Under the pieces are notes generated by a model, which saw nothing but the letters and a program-made list of their open reading frames with translations, did not search any database and was not told the origin of the DNA. A stretch of DNA of 64,000 nucleotides, from the NCBI GenBank assembly GCA_963662395.1, contig OY759511.1:682001-746000 (forward strand). Reading direction: 5' to 3'. Positions 18,101 to 28,268 of the stretch are shown piece after piece (the first letter of the stretch is position 1; every line of letters starts with the position of its first letter). The position numbers were made by a program, and so were the translations under genes. The stretch comes from JAPOXR01 sp963662395 (GTDB lineage: Bacteria; Pseudomonadota; Alphaproteobacteria; Rhodobacterales; Rhodobacteraceae).

Positions 18101-18969
18101 GGGCCTGTTGACAATCATGTTGCCGCGACCACGCCACTGACGAGATGAATCGCCGCCGCGAAGCTCTTGTCGGTCTTGTCGTAGCGGGTGGCGATGGCCC
18201 GGAACTCCCTGATCCTTGCGAAGAAGTTCTCGATCTGGTGCCGCCACTTGTACATCTCCCGGTCATGATGCCTGGGCTTCGTCCGGTTCCGTCGCGCCGG
18301 AATCACCGCCTCTGCCCCGCTATCCTCGATCTCCTCGAGCAGCCAGCCGGCATCGAATGCCCTGTCGCCGATGAGGGCGCCGAAGGAGAGATCCCCGAGA
18401 AGCTCCGGAACTCCGAGAAGGTCATGGGCCTGTCCGGGAAGGATCACGAAGCGTACGAGGTAGCCGAGTGCGTCCACGATTGCCATGATCCTGCCGGTCA
18501 GGCCGCCCCGGGAGCGTCCGATACCCTGTTTGCAGGTCCCCCCCTTGCGCCGGCCGCCTTCCGGTGTGCCTGCACGATGGTGCCGTCCACGGACACGTAT
18601 TCGAGGTCGAACTCATCGGACAACTCGTTGAATACCTGTTCGAAGATGCCCGAAAGCGCCCAGCGTCGGAACCGCTTGAAGATGCGCCTCCTTGCCGAAA
18701 CTCTCCGGAAGGTCGCGCCAGGGCGATCCGGTGCGGGTCCGCCACAGTACGGCCTCGAGAAACTGCCTGCCCACTGCCGCGGTGACGCCGGGATCGGTCG
18801 CCTTTCCGGGCAGCATGGGGCGGGTCCGCGCCCACATGGCGTCGGTCAGCACCGTCCTGTCTTCATTCATCCGTCATCTGCCTCACCTGCTCGTGCCGTC
18901 ATTTCGACGTGCGTTACGAGGAAAATGGCATCAGTTGCACTGATTCGCAAGTCGATTGTCAACAGGCCC
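18101..18969 (-). mobile_element. IS5-family element, copy 1
   Basis: An 869-bp element with inverted ends GGGCCTGTTGACAATC, flanked by TA on both sides (18099-18100 and 18970-18971). A second copy of exactly the same length lies at 46845-47713 with the same ends. The transposase resembles the IS427 group. Its right TA is also the left TA of the adjacent IS630 element, so it inserted precisely at that duplicated dinucleotide. Confidence 0.88.
18115..18870 (-). CDS. IS5-family transposase (split over frames)
   Basis: The product runs through three frames. The N-terminal DUF4096-type part starts MNEDRTVLTDAMWARTRP. The middle part carries the first catalytic Asp in a VDGTIV motif. The C-terminal part holds the second Asp (IGDRAFDAGWL) and the terminal Glu region. 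One frame change lies at a G-run (AAGGGGGGACC), where IS427-group elements normally use programmed slippage; the other, near FGKEA, is shared with copy 2 and may be inherited damage. Whether it is active is uncertain. Confidence 0.75.
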
Positions 18970-18971
18970 TA

Positions 18972-20180
18972 GTGTATAATACAAAACATGAGATTCCGTT
19001 GTTTCGCCATGCGTGATACTGTCCTGCCCGCCGCCATCAGGCGGCCAACAAGAACAGGAACATGTCAATGGGCAGGAAGCAGGCAAGGCAGGAAATCAGG
19101 CTGTCGGGCGAAGAGCGGGCACGCCTCGAACAGATCATGGGCAACCCGCGCAGCATGCAGAAGCATGTCTGGCGGGCCCGCATCATCGTCGAGCTCGGCT
19201 CGGGCTGCGGGCCGGCGGAGACCATGCGCAGGACCGGCATGTCGACCGGGCGGTCCGGCGCTGACGGGACCGCTTTCTCGAGGAGGGCGTGGACGGGCTC
19301 CTCCATGACGCCACCCGTCCGCCGGGAAGGAAGCCGATTTCCGGGGAGAAGGTGAAGGCCCTGATCGATCTGGCGATGTCGCCACCGCCGCCGCATGCCG
19401 GGCACTGGACACTGAAGGCCCTGGCCGAGGCCATGGGCGGCATGGTCATCTCCACGGTTCGCAACATCCTGCGCCGCCATGGCCTGCGGCCGCACCAGGT
19501 GAAGACCTTCAAGGTCTCCCGCGACCCGAGGTTCGAGATCAGGCTGCGCGACGTGGTCGGCCTCTACGTGGACCCGCCCGACCACGCCGTCGTCATCTCG
19601 GTCGATGAGAAGCCGCAGATCCAGGCGCTCGGGCGGACGCAGAGGCCGCTGCCGATGACGCCCGGACACGCCGGGACCAGGACACACGACTACAAACGGA
19701 ACGGCACCACCTGCCTGCTGGCGGCACTCGACGTCGCCACCGGCAAGGTCGTCGGCCAGACGGTCGAGCAACACCGCTCGGAGGAGTTCCTCGCCTTCCT
19801 CGATCATGTTGCCGAGGGGATCGAGCCCGGAGTGCCGGTTCATGTCGTTCTCGACAACGTCTCCTCGCACAAGTCGGCCAGGGTCCATGCATGGCTGAAG
19901 CACCATCCCGACTGGACGTTCCACTTCACCCCGACCTCGGCCTCGTGGATGAACGCGGTCGAGGGGTTCTTCTCCAAGCTCTCGAGACAGAGGCTCAAGC
20001 ATGCCATCTTCAATTCGCTTGACGAGTGCATCGCGGCTATCGAGGGCTACATCGAGCACCACAATACCAATGACGCCCGCCCGTTCCGCTGGAGCAGGAA
20101 GCCCGAGGAGCTGGTCGCCTCGTGGAAAAGAGGGCACCGGAAGCTGCAGGAAATGGCATCAAATGAATGAATCAGACCAC
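18972..20180 (+). mobile_element. IS630-family element
   Basis: A 1209-bp element whose ends read GTG...CAC and are flanked by TA (18970-18971 left, 20181-20182 right), the usual duplication for IS630/Tc1-mariner elements. The terminal repeats are weak beyond the first bases. It contains one transposase gene broken by a frameshift. The left TA was later used as target by the IS5-family element. Confidence 0.7.
19062..20170 (+). pseudogene. IS630-family transposase, frameshifted
   Basis: The first frame (from ATG 19062) has the N-terminal helix-turn-helix region (SGEERARLEQIMGNP ... TMRRTGMS). The rest is in another frame from about 19262: RDRFLEEGVDGLLHDATRPP leads into the DDE domain with ISVDEKPQIQAL, VLDNVSSHKS and NAVEGFFSKL carrying the D, D and E. 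One frame change is required, so either the gene is dead or it needs frameshifting; no slippery run is obvious at the site. Confidence 0.8.
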
Positions 20181-20355
20181 TAGTACCTCGTCAGACAATT
20201 AACAACCCCCCCCTTCCCGCTCCACTCTGAAGTGCAACACCAGAGATGATGAGAAGCCACATGTTTGCCGCATGAATTGCGGACCAGTCGGATGGCCGCG
20301 ACAGTTCCCGTTGCAAATAGGGGATCATGCGACGCCGTTGCTGGCGCGGGCCGGT

Positions 20356-20958
20356 TCAGGCCCGGGGGGCCGTGAGCATGTCTCTTACCCAGGCGATATG
20401 GGCCGTCTCCTCGATCAGCTCGGCGACATGTTGCGCTGCCATCAGTGACTTGCCGACGCCGATCTGTCCGTGATTTGCCAGCACCGCGGCGACGGTTGCC
20501 GAATTCCGGAAGACCGGCGAGATGTCGGCGTCGGTTTGCGCACCTCCGCCGGTGGGCAGCGGGATGAGCGGAACCTCGCCGAGTTTCTCCTTCGCCTGCA
20601 CGGTCAGGCAGGGAATACCGAGGCCGGCGCTGGCATATCCGGTGGCCCATGGGCTGTGGCAGTGCACGATGGCCCGAATGTCCTTCCGCACCCGGTAGAG
20701 GCCGAGATGGAAACCCAGATCCTTGGACGGTCGATACGCCGAATGCTCGACCCTGCCATCGAGATGCACGATCTGCAAGTTGTCCGGCGAGCATTCGTTG
20801 AACCCGACACCGGAAGGCTTGATGATGATCGCCTCCCTCGCTGGCAGCAGGACAGACAGGTTGCCCCCGGAATTGGTCTGCAGCCCGCGCTCGAAGCATC
20901 GCCCGGCACAGGCGATCAACTCCTCCATCTCACCGGTCAGATCATTCCGGTCAATCAT
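20356..20958 (-). CDS. Class II aldolase/adducin family protein
   Basis: A 200-residue protein of the class II aldolase family (fuculose- or ribulose-phosphate aldolase/epimerase type). Zinc-binding histidines are visible in VHCHSPWAT and ANHGQIGVG; the substrate loop appears in TNSGGNLSV. It would cleave or epimerise a phosphorylated sugar in the cytosol. It overlaps the Tm-1-like gene by 8 bp and is the last gene of the leftward transporter operon. A second, longer class II aldolase is encoded at 29.1-30.0 kb. Confidence 0.88.
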   Translation of the reverse strand: MIDRNDLTGEMEELIACAGRCFERGLQTNSGGNLSVLLPAREAIIIKPSGVGFNECSPDNLQIVHLDGRVEHSAYRPSKDLGFHLGLYRVRKDIRAIVHCHSPWATGYASAGLGIPCLTVQAKEKLGEVPLIPLPTGGGAQTDADISPVFRNSATVAAVLANHGQIGVGKSLMAAQHVAELIEETAHIAWVRDMLTAPRA

Positions 20959-22096
20959 CCGGCATTCCTTTCCTCATGGCTGACAACAGCGTGTCGACAG
21001 CCAGTTCGGCCGTCTCCTGGTCATTGATATGGGCATCCAGTCGGCGGGTGGCATAGCCCACCGCCGATTCCTCGAGGACCGAAGCGGCAATCTCGCGCAA
21101 ATCCCGGTCCTCGATTGCCCCGCCCGGGCAGTCCTCGTGCGAGAAACCGCCCATCGGCAGGACCAGTTCGGTCGGCGCCTCTGCCCGGTTCAGTGCCGCC
21201 GCCAGCTCGGTGCAGACCCGCTCCATCTCGTCGGCGGTCATCTTCACATGGGTAAAATAGCCGGAGTGCCGGTAATGCGGCCGGGCCAGGTAGCTGTCCT
21301 CGATCTGTTCGAACTCGCCCAGGCCGATGAAGTTCAGGCCGCCCGGCAGCACGACCCGCGGCAGACTGCCGGCGGCAGTGAACCGGTCCGGCATGCTGAC
21401 ATGTGCGCCGGCCACCTGCATGCGGGTCATCTCGTGCACCGTCATGTCGATGACGCCGACAAACTCGCCCTCCCGGGCAAACCGGGCAAAGGCGGCCCCT
21501 CCATAGCCATTGGCATGAAAGGCCGTCGCCTCGTGGCCGGCCTTTCGCAGGCGGTCAATGATCGCCCTCGCCGATTTCCGGGTCACGCCAAGCGTCGACA
21601 ACCCGACGGATTTCCTGGCCGGCACGGCCGGGCTGGTGCCGGCTGCCAGGCCGGTGAGCATCATGGCGGTGTTGTCCAGGACCTGCCGCAGCGAGCTGTT
21701 CATCCCCTCGATATCGGCAACAGTCGGGATGACGACGATGGAGTTGTCGGCCACCGCCACCCTGGGGTCGAATGGCAAGGTGGTGATCAGGAATTTCGGG
21801 AAGTCGAAGGGAAGGGTCCGCAGCACCCGGAGCGCGATCTCGCCGCCGGTCCCTCCGCCGAGGCCGATGGCGGCAGCCGCGTCACCCGGAGTCTCCCGGG
21901 CCAGGTGCGACGAGGCCGCCTCTGCCACCTCCTCCATCCTGCGGAGTTTCTTTCCGTGATCCCTTATCTCCGGCCCCGAGGCCAGCGAGATGTCGACGAT
22001 CCTCGCGGCAATCCCGTTCCTCGCCAGAGCGTCACGGAGGTAGCCGGCCTCCTCGGACTTGGTCTCGAGCGTTGCCAGCAGCAGGACAGGTCGCAT
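20951..22096 (-). CDS. Tm-1-like ATP-binding (UPF0261) protein
   Basis: A 381-residue UPF0261 protein. Typical stretches are LLLATLETKSEEAGYLRDAL at the start, the glycine loop AIGLGGGTGGEIA near residue 85 and the conserved KFLITTLPFDPRV. These proteins are named for the ATP-binding N-terminal domain of the tomato Tm-1 resistance protein; in bacteria they usually sit in sugar-acid loci, often with a PEP-hydrolase-like partner, which is missing here. The biochemical role is unknown. It starts 10 bp after the permease stop. Confidence 0.9.
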   Translation of the reverse strand: MRPVLLLATLETKSEEAGYLRDALARNGIAARIVDISLASGPEIRDHGKKLRRMEEVAEAASSHLARETPGDAAAAIGLGGGTGGEIALRVLRTLPFDFPKFLITTLPFDPRVAVADNSIVVIPTVADIEGMNSSLRQVLDNTAMMLTGLAAGTSPAVPARKSVGLSTLGVTRKSARAIIDRLRKAGHEATAFHANGYGGAAFARFAREGEFVGVIDMTVHEMTRMQVAGAHVSMPDRFTAAGSLPRVVLPGGLNFIGLGEFEQIEDSYLARPHYRHSGYFTHVKMTADEMERVCTELAAALNRAEAPTELVLPMGGFSHEDCPGGAIEDRDLREIAASVLEESAVGYATRRLDAHINDQETAELAVDTLLSAMRKGMPDD

Positions 22097-22105
22097 CGAC
22101 GGCGA

Positions 22106-23035
22106 TCAACCCTTGACCGCACCTGCGGTCATACCGGTGATGATCTGCCTCGAGGCAAAGAGCGTGAAGATGATGGGCGGGATGGCAAGCAGCATCCCGG
22201 TTGCCATGATCACCCCCCATTCGACATTGAACTCCGACATGTTGTTCACGATCAGGATCGGCACCGTCTTGGTGTTCCGGTCCGACAGGGCGGAGGCCAG
22301 GAGATACTCGTTCCAGGCGATGCGGAAGGTGAAGATGGCGGCGGCGGCCAGGCCGGGTTTGATCAGTGGCAGCACGATCTTGTAGAAGACCTGGAAGGGT
22401 CCGGCCCCGTCGACTCGGGCAGCCTCCTCGAGTGACCTGGGGACCTGCACGATGAAGCTCTGCAGGATCCAGATGACAAAGGGCAGGTTCATGGCCACAT
22501 AGACCAGGATAATGCCCGAATGGGTACCGGCAAGGCACACATCGCCCCTGCCGCCGAGAGTATCCCGTATCCAGCCGCCGACAAGCGTCGTCTTGCCAAT
22601 GCAGAACTCGTTGTTCCACAAGCCGAACACCGGAACCAGCAGCACGGCCGGCGGCACCATTCGCACCGCCAGCGTCGACAGCGAGATGGCGTCCCGGCCC
22701 ATGAACCGGAACCGCACCAGCGCATAGGCGGCCATGCAGCCGATCACCAGGGTCAGCACGGTGGAAATGAGGGCGATGATCAGCGAATTGATGAAGGCGC
22801 CACCGAATTTCAGCGAGCAGAAATCCATGTGGTTGGGCTCGTACCAGAGGATGTCGCACAGCGCGGTCTCGTAGTTCTGGATTGTCGGCAGGAAGAGCAG
22901 GCCGGAGGTGCCGCCGATGATGTCGACATCAAGCTTGAACGAGTTGATGAACATGAGGCAGATCGGGCCGACCGCCATGAATACCAGGACGGCGAGCAGC
23001 GCGTAGAAGGCAGGATTCTGGCGTTCGTATTCCAT
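22106..23035 (-). CDS. Carbohydrate ABC permease (MalG type)
   Basis: A 309-residue permease with about six helices and an EAA loop (SLEEAARVDGAGPFQVFYKI...LPLIKPG), typical of the MalG/UgpE side of CUT1 sugar importers. The start at 23035 lies 4 bp after the stop of the MalF-type permease. It acts with that permease, the binding protein and the UgpC-type ATPase upstream. Confidence 0.93.
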   Translation of the reverse strand: MEYERQNPAFYALLAVLVFMAVGPICLMFINSFKLDVDIIGGTSGLLFLPTIQNYETALCDILWYEPNHMDFCSLKFGGAFINSLIIALISTVLTLVIGCMAAYALVRFRFMGRDAISLSTLAVRMVPPAVLLVPVFGLWNNEFCIGKTTLVGGWIRDTLGGRGDVCLAGTHSGIILVYVAMNLPFVIWILQSFIVQVPRSLEEAARVDGAGPFQVFYKIVLPLIKPGLAAAAIFTFRIAWNEYLLASALSDRNTKTVPILIVNNMSEFNVEWGVIMATGMLLAIPPIIFTLFASRQIITGMTAGAVKG

Positions 23036-23039
23036 TGTC

Positions 23040-23948
23040 TCAGCCCTCTTCCTGGTATTGCCTGGCGGCACGGGCCGCACGCATTTCCTGCAGCCGGGTG
23101 AAGGCGAACATTGCCACGGTGAGCAGCATCAGCAGGATGAGCAGATAGTTGGACATGGCGGCCGCGGTGCCGAGTTCCCGGAACTCGGTGGCGGTGCGGG
23201 AGATGCGCAGGGCAATGATCTCCGTCGACAGGCCGGGCCCGCCCTCGGTCATGACCAGGATGACTTCCAGGACCTTGAAGGCATCAATCAGGCGCAAGAG
23301 CGCGGTGACGATCAGCACCGGCATCATCAGCGGCAGCTTGATGAACCAGGCCTGTTGCCAGGTGGTGGCGCCATCGATCCGCGCCGCCTCCAGGGCCGAT
23401 CTCGGGAGGGATTGCAGGGCGGCCAGTGCGAGAATGAATATGAATGGGGTCCATTGCCAGATATCGGCGATGATGACCGACAGCAGCGCATGCTGGCCCA
23501 GCCAGTCCACCCCGGAGAATTCCATGGATTTGAGGGACCGGTTGAAGGTCCCGACCGTCGGGTGGTACATGTAGCGCCACATCAGCCCCACCACCACCGG
23601 GGCGATCATCATCGGCAGGATGAACAGCGTTCTCAGCACCGACATGCCGCGGATGTTCCGGTCCAGCAGCAGCGCCAGCCCGACACCGATGACCAGTTCG
23701 GCCACCACCACCGAGGAGGCAAAGATCAGCGTGACCGACAGGCTTTCACGGAAGGCCGGGTCATGGAACAGCGTCACGTAATTCTTGATCCCGATGAAAT
23801 CCGCTTCCGCCAGGCTCTGGCTTGGATCCCAGTCACGGAACGACCCGTAGATCATGTAACCCAGGGGGTAGAGCAGTGCGATCGCCATGATCACGGCGGC
23901 CGGCGCAATAAATGCATACGGCGACAATCTGTTCATTGCCTGTCGCAT
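23040..23948 (-). CDS. Carbohydrate ABC permease (MalF type)
   Basis: A 302-residue permease with six predicted helices and the EAA motif (ALEAARIDGATTWQQAWFIKLPL), of the MalF/UgpA class. A GGAGGG site eight bases before ATG 23948 supports this start. It is separated from the binding-protein gene by a 75-bp gap with a strong stem-loop, and is closely followed by the MalG-type gene. Confidence 0.93.
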   Translation of the reverse strand: MRQAMNRLSPYAFIAPAAVIMAIALLYPLGYMIYGSFRDWDPSQSLAEADFIGIKNYVTLFHDPAFRESLSVTLIFASSVVVAELVIGVGLALLLDRNIRGMSVLRTLFILPMMIAPVVVGLMWRYMYHPTVGTFNRSLKSMEFSGVDWLGQHALLSVIIADIWQWTPFIFILALAALQSLPRSALEAARIDGATTWQQAWFIKLPLMMPVLIVTALLRLIDAFKVLEVILVMTEGGPGLSTEIIALRISRTATEFRELGTAAAMSNYLLILLMLLTVAMFAFTRLQEMRAARAARQYQEEG

Positions 23949-23979
23949 GATTTCTGCCCTCCAGGGTTTGAAGCGAAGT

Positions 23980-24005
23980 CCTGCCCGGCAAGAGAGCCGG
24001 GCAGG
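23980..24005 (-). terminator. Stem-loop after sugar-binding protein gene
   Basis: A perfect 10-bp stem (CCTGCCCGGC / GCCGGGCAGG) with a 6-nt AAGAGA loop between the binding-protein gene and the MalF-type permease. No T-run follows. Its position matches the dctP-dctQ stem-loop, suggesting partial termination or 3' protection so that binding protein is made in excess over permease. Confidence 0.6.
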
Positions 24006-24023
24006 TTGTCTTTCAGACCCGGA

Positions 24024-25352
24024 TCAGTTCCAGGTGTAGTATCCGGCTTCTTCCATCACCGCCCGGGTGCGTTCGGCGACACCGTCAAGCGCCTCCTGGA
24101 TATCCAGGTCTTCCGTCAGCACCTTGGACAGTGTCGTGCCAAGATCTGCATTGATCTTGCCCCAGACCGGGATGATCGGGCGCCAGTCCGGATCGGCATG
24201 CTGCAGCGCTTCGCCGAAAGTTGCCATGTGCGGGAACTTGGCGTTGACATCCGGGTCGGAATGGGTCGAGAACCGTGACGGGTTTCCGCCTTCCATGGCC
24301 ACGAGCTTGTCGCCATGCTTCGAGGTCAGCCACTGCATCAGCAGGAAGGCTGCTTCCTTGTTCTCGGCGTTTTTCGGAATTCCGATTCCGAACCCGCCGG
24401 TCTGGCTGCCGCGGCGGACACCCATCGGGTGCATTGCCCAGCCGACCTTTCCGACGACCTTCGACTTGCCGGGATCATTGATCTGGCCGGCGACCACCGT
24501 GGTGTCGAGGAACATTGCCGTATCACCGTTGAGGAACGACCCCAGCGCCTCGCCGAAGCCGAAGGATGCCGACCCTTCCGGTCCGCAATCGACGATGGTC
24601 TTGAGCGCGTTGGCTGCCTCGACGCCGGCCGCATTGTTGACGATCGGGTTCCAGGCATCATCGAAGATCCGCCCGCCCAGCGGGGCTAGGTGCAGCAGGA
24701 AGGCATGGCTGGCATGGTGCCCGGAGGCGGCCCGGCTCGACAGCCCGCCCATGCCCGGCTCCAGCTCGGGAATCTTGCAGGCGATTTCGAGCATTTCGTC
24801 ATAGGTCTCGGGAACCTCGAGCCCGTGCTTTTCGAAGATGTCGGTGCGATAGCCGAGGATCGAGGTCTCCGATCCATAGGGCACGCCGAACAGCGAGCCG
24901 GTCTTGCCCTCGAGGTAGCCCTTGTTGCCACCGGCAAACCCGATATTGTACACGTAGCCATCGATGAGGTCGTCGGCGTCATAGGACGGATCGGCCAGCA
25001 TCGGATTCATGAAATACCGCGCCAGGTTTTCCAGTTGGTCGGCATAGACGTAGTCGGCCTTGGAAAACACGACATAGGCGATGAGGTCGTATTCGCCCTC
25101 ATCCTGTGCCAGTTCAAGCGTCTGGCGCTCCCGCATCTTCAGATAGGGCAACTGGTCGACCTCGACCTCGATCCCTGTCTCGGCGGTAAATTGCGGCAGG
25201 ATCTTCCTGACCGCGTCAAAGTGCGGATGGGCCGGGAAATTGACCACGACCGTCTCGCCCTCATAAGGATCATAGGGGCCGGCAACGGCCGCAGCCGTCA
25301 TGGCCGCAGCCGCGATCGCGGACGCCGCGGCAATTCTCACAAGTTTCTGCAT
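24024..25352 (-). CDS. Extracellular sugar-binding protein (CUT1)
   Basis: A 442-residue periplasmic solute-binding protein (SBP_bac_1 type). It has a Sec signal peptide (MQKLVRIAAASAIAAAAMTAAAVA) and a mature domain beginning YDPYEGETVVVNFPAHPHF. Family landmarks include YGSETSILGYRTDIFEKHGLEVP and the late GGFGIGIPKNAENKEAA segment. It delivers a carbohydrate or polyol to the two permeases. An AAAAGGAG ribosome site fits ATG 25352. The ligand is not deducible. Confidence 0.92.
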   Translation of the reverse strand: MQKLVRIAAASAIAAAAMTAAAVAGPYDPYEGETVVVNFPAHPHFDAVRKILPQFTAETGIEVEVDQLPYLKMRERQTLELAQDEGEYDLIAYVVFSKADYVYADQLENLARYFMNPMLADPSYDADDLIDGYVYNIGFAGGNKGYLEGKTGSLFGVPYGSETSILGYRTDIFEKHGLEVPETYDEMLEIACKIPELEPGMGGLSSRAASGHHASHAFLLHLAPLGGRIFDDAWNPIVNNAAGVEAANALKTIVDCGPEGSASFGFGEALGSFLNGDTAMFLDTTVVAGQINDPGKSKVVGKVGWAMHPMGVRRGSQTGGFGIGIPKNAENKEAAFLLMQWLTSKHGDKLVAMEGGNPSRFSTHSDPDVNAKFPHMATFGEALQHADPDWRPIIPVWGKINADLGTTLSKVLTEDLDIQEALDGVAERTRAVMEEAGYYTWN

Positions 25353-25377
25353 TTCAAACTCCTTTTCGTGTTGGACA

Positions 25378-26463
<1,086 letters not shown>

Positions 26464-26496
26464 CGATCTTTCCTCGCGAATCCGGGATGCCATCCA

Positions 26497-26504
26497 TGTA
26501 TACA
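26497..26504. promoter_or_regulatory. TGTATACA operator-like palindrome
   Basis: A perfect 8-bp palindrome in the 133-bp gap between the divergent ATPase and GntR genes, 34 bp before the ATPase start. The same 8-mer is found 40 bp before the MBL hydrolase gene. The core fits GntR-family operators of the xGTATACx type, so it is probably bound by the neighbouring regulator. Confidence 0.6.
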
Positions 26505-26596
26505 AAGTTCCATTTCAATATGCAATATTGTCTTTTGCTCCGTTATCCTCTACAATCATTGGCCAGCAAAAGGTTCGAATTGGCTGCAAAGTGACC

Positions 26597-27256
26597 ATGA
26601 TTACTGATCCGGGACAGTCTGCACACAAACCGTCCACCGCCAGGAGGATCGAGCGGGAGCTGGTCGAGGAGATCAGCGCCGGCGAGCTGGCGCCCGGCCA
26701 GCACCTGGACGAAAACGGCCTGGCACAGCGATTCGGCGTCTCCCGCACCCCGGTCCGGGAGGCCCTGTCGCGGCTGACGGCACAGGGGGTGCTGGTCCAG
26801 CAGGCCCGACGCGGCATCTTCGTTGCCGACTATACCCGCGAACAGCTGAGCCAGATTTTCGAAGCCATGCACGAGATCGAGGCCACCTGCGCCCGGATCG
26901 CTTCCCAGAGGCTGAGTCTCCTGACCAGGTCGGAGATCGAAATGGCGCAGGCCAAATGCGTCGATGCGGCGAGTGCCGGTGACCGCCAGGCCTATCTGCG
27001 CGCCAACGAGGAATTCCACCAGGCGATCTACCGTGCAACCGGCAACCCCTACATTGCCGAGATCGCAAGCGAATTCCGCCGCCGCACCGGCCCGTTCAGG
27101 GCCAGGAAGTTCTCCACCAGTGAGGATCTGATCGCCTCGGCAGAAAGCCACCAGGTGCTGCTTGGCCACATATTCTCCGAGGATTCGACGGCAGCCTTCA
27201 ACGGGATGCGGTCGCATATGACCGAGAGTCTGCTGCAAACCCTCAAACTCAGCTGA
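26597..27256 (+). CDS. GntR family regulator, FCD domain
   Basis: A 219-residue regulator. Its N-terminal winged helix (LAPGQHLDENGLAQRFGVSRTPVREAL) is followed by a helical FCD ligand-binding domain; metal-site residues are suggested by the spaced HEIEA, FHQAI, SHQVL and SHMTE histidines. It probably senses a sugar acid or carboxylate intermediate and represses both flanking operons. It is divergent from the transporter operon and co-directional with the catabolic genes. ATG 26597 fits the family start. Confidence 0.9.
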   Translation: MITDPGQSAHKPSTARRIERELVEEISAGELAPGQHLDENGLAQRFGVSRTPVREALSRLTAQGVLVQQARRGIFVADYTREQLSQIFEAMHEIEATCARIASQRLSLLTRSEIEMAQAKCVDAASAGDRQAYLRANEEFHQAIYRATGNPYIAEIASEFRRRTGPFRARKFSTSEDLIASAESHQVLLGHIFSEDSTAAFNGMRSHMTESLLQTLKLS

Positions 27257-27283
27257 GCAATCTTGTATTGCCGATTGCCAGTT

Positions 27284-27291
27284 TGTATACA
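27284..27291. promoter_or_regulatory. Second TGTATACA operator-like palindrome
   Basis: Identical to the site at 26497, within the 74-bp gap between the GntR gene and the MBL hydrolase operon (sequence context TTTGTATACACTGG). Two copies, one before each catabolic transcription unit, are strong circumstantial evidence that they are the regulator's sites. Confidence 0.6.
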
Positions 27292-27330
27292 CTGGCGCGA
27301 GTCATTGCCTGAGGATGAATTGGAGAGGGT

Positions 27331-28263
27331 ATGGGACGGTCAGCAACGAGGATAATTCCGATCAATACCGGCTGGCTCCATGGCGATCTCGGTACCTACA
27401 TCTTCTGGAAGGGCCCGGCCGGCATGAAGAAGTGGCAGCCTGTCTACTGTCACTATGTCGAGACCGATACCCACCGGGTCCTGATCGATACCGGGCTTCC
27501 CGACCAGGAACGGGCCTCGAGATATCATCACAACTGCCGGAAGCGCGGCTGCCTGCAGGTGCATGAACATCTGCAGCAGAAGCTGGGCGTGCATCCGGAC
27601 AGTATCGATGCGATCATCTTTACCCACCTGCACTGGGATCATGTCCAGAACATGAAGGAATTCGGGAACGCCCGCTACATCGCGCCGAAGGCCGAGATCG
27701 AAATGGCCTACAACCCTCTGCCACTCTACTACCGGACCTATGAATCGGGATGTCTCGGCATCGAGCCCGCCTATGCAGGCTGTTCATTCGAGACCGTCGA
27801 TGCGGAATGCGAAATCCTGCCGGGGCTCACCATGTTCCCGACTCCCGGCCATTCCGTCGGCCACATGGCGGTGAGCGTGGCCACCGAGGCCGGCGACATC
27901 GTGGTCTGCGGCGACGCCATCTTCGAGGAGCGCAATCTTGCCCCCAATGCCGAGGAGAAGTGGCGCTACTGGGTTCCTGCCCGTTTCGTGAACAGCTACG
28001 AGGGCTGGAAATCGGTGGAGGAACTGGACAAGCGGGCCGATTATGTCCTGCCCTGCCATGATCATGTCGCCAATTCCCGCTCGGATGTCTTCCCTTATGC
28101 GGGCATGCCCATCCGCAAGCGGCGCCAGGCAATTCCCGGGTTCCGGTTCTATTTCGGCGACATGCCGGGCGGTTCGGCCGGCAAGTCGGCGCCGTCAATG
28201 GCGGCGGAGGAGGTCGGCGCCTACCTTGCAGGCCTTGCGAACCCCGCCGACATGGCCGACTGA
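27331..28263 (+). CDS. MBL-fold metallohydrolase
   Basis: A 310-residue metallo-beta-lactamase-fold hydrolase of the lactonase-like branch. The zinc motif THLHWDH is near residue 98; other ligands are His in PTPGHSVGHMA, Asp in VVCGDAIF and a late His in LPCHDHV. AHL-lactonase-like enzymes of this type can open lactone rings; in a sugar locus it may hydrolyse a sugar lactone, which is inference. First gene of the rightward catabolic operon, behind a putative operator. Confidence 0.88.
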   Translation: MGRSATRIIPINTGWLHGDLGTYIFWKGPAGMKKWQPVYCHYVETDTHRVLIDTGLPDQERASRYHHNCRKRGCLQVHEHLQQKLGVHPDSIDAIIFTHLHWDHVQNMKEFGNARYIAPKAEIEMAYNPLPLYYRTYESGCLGIEPAYAGCSFETVDAECEILPGLTMFPTPGHSVGHMAVSVATEAGDIVVCGDAIFEERNLAPNAEEKWRYWVPARFVNSYEGWKSVEELDKRADYVLPCHDHVANSRSDVFPYAGMPIRKRRQAIPGFRFYFGDMPGGSAGKSAPSMAAEEVGAYLAGLANPADMAD

Positions 28264-28268
28264 GCCCG

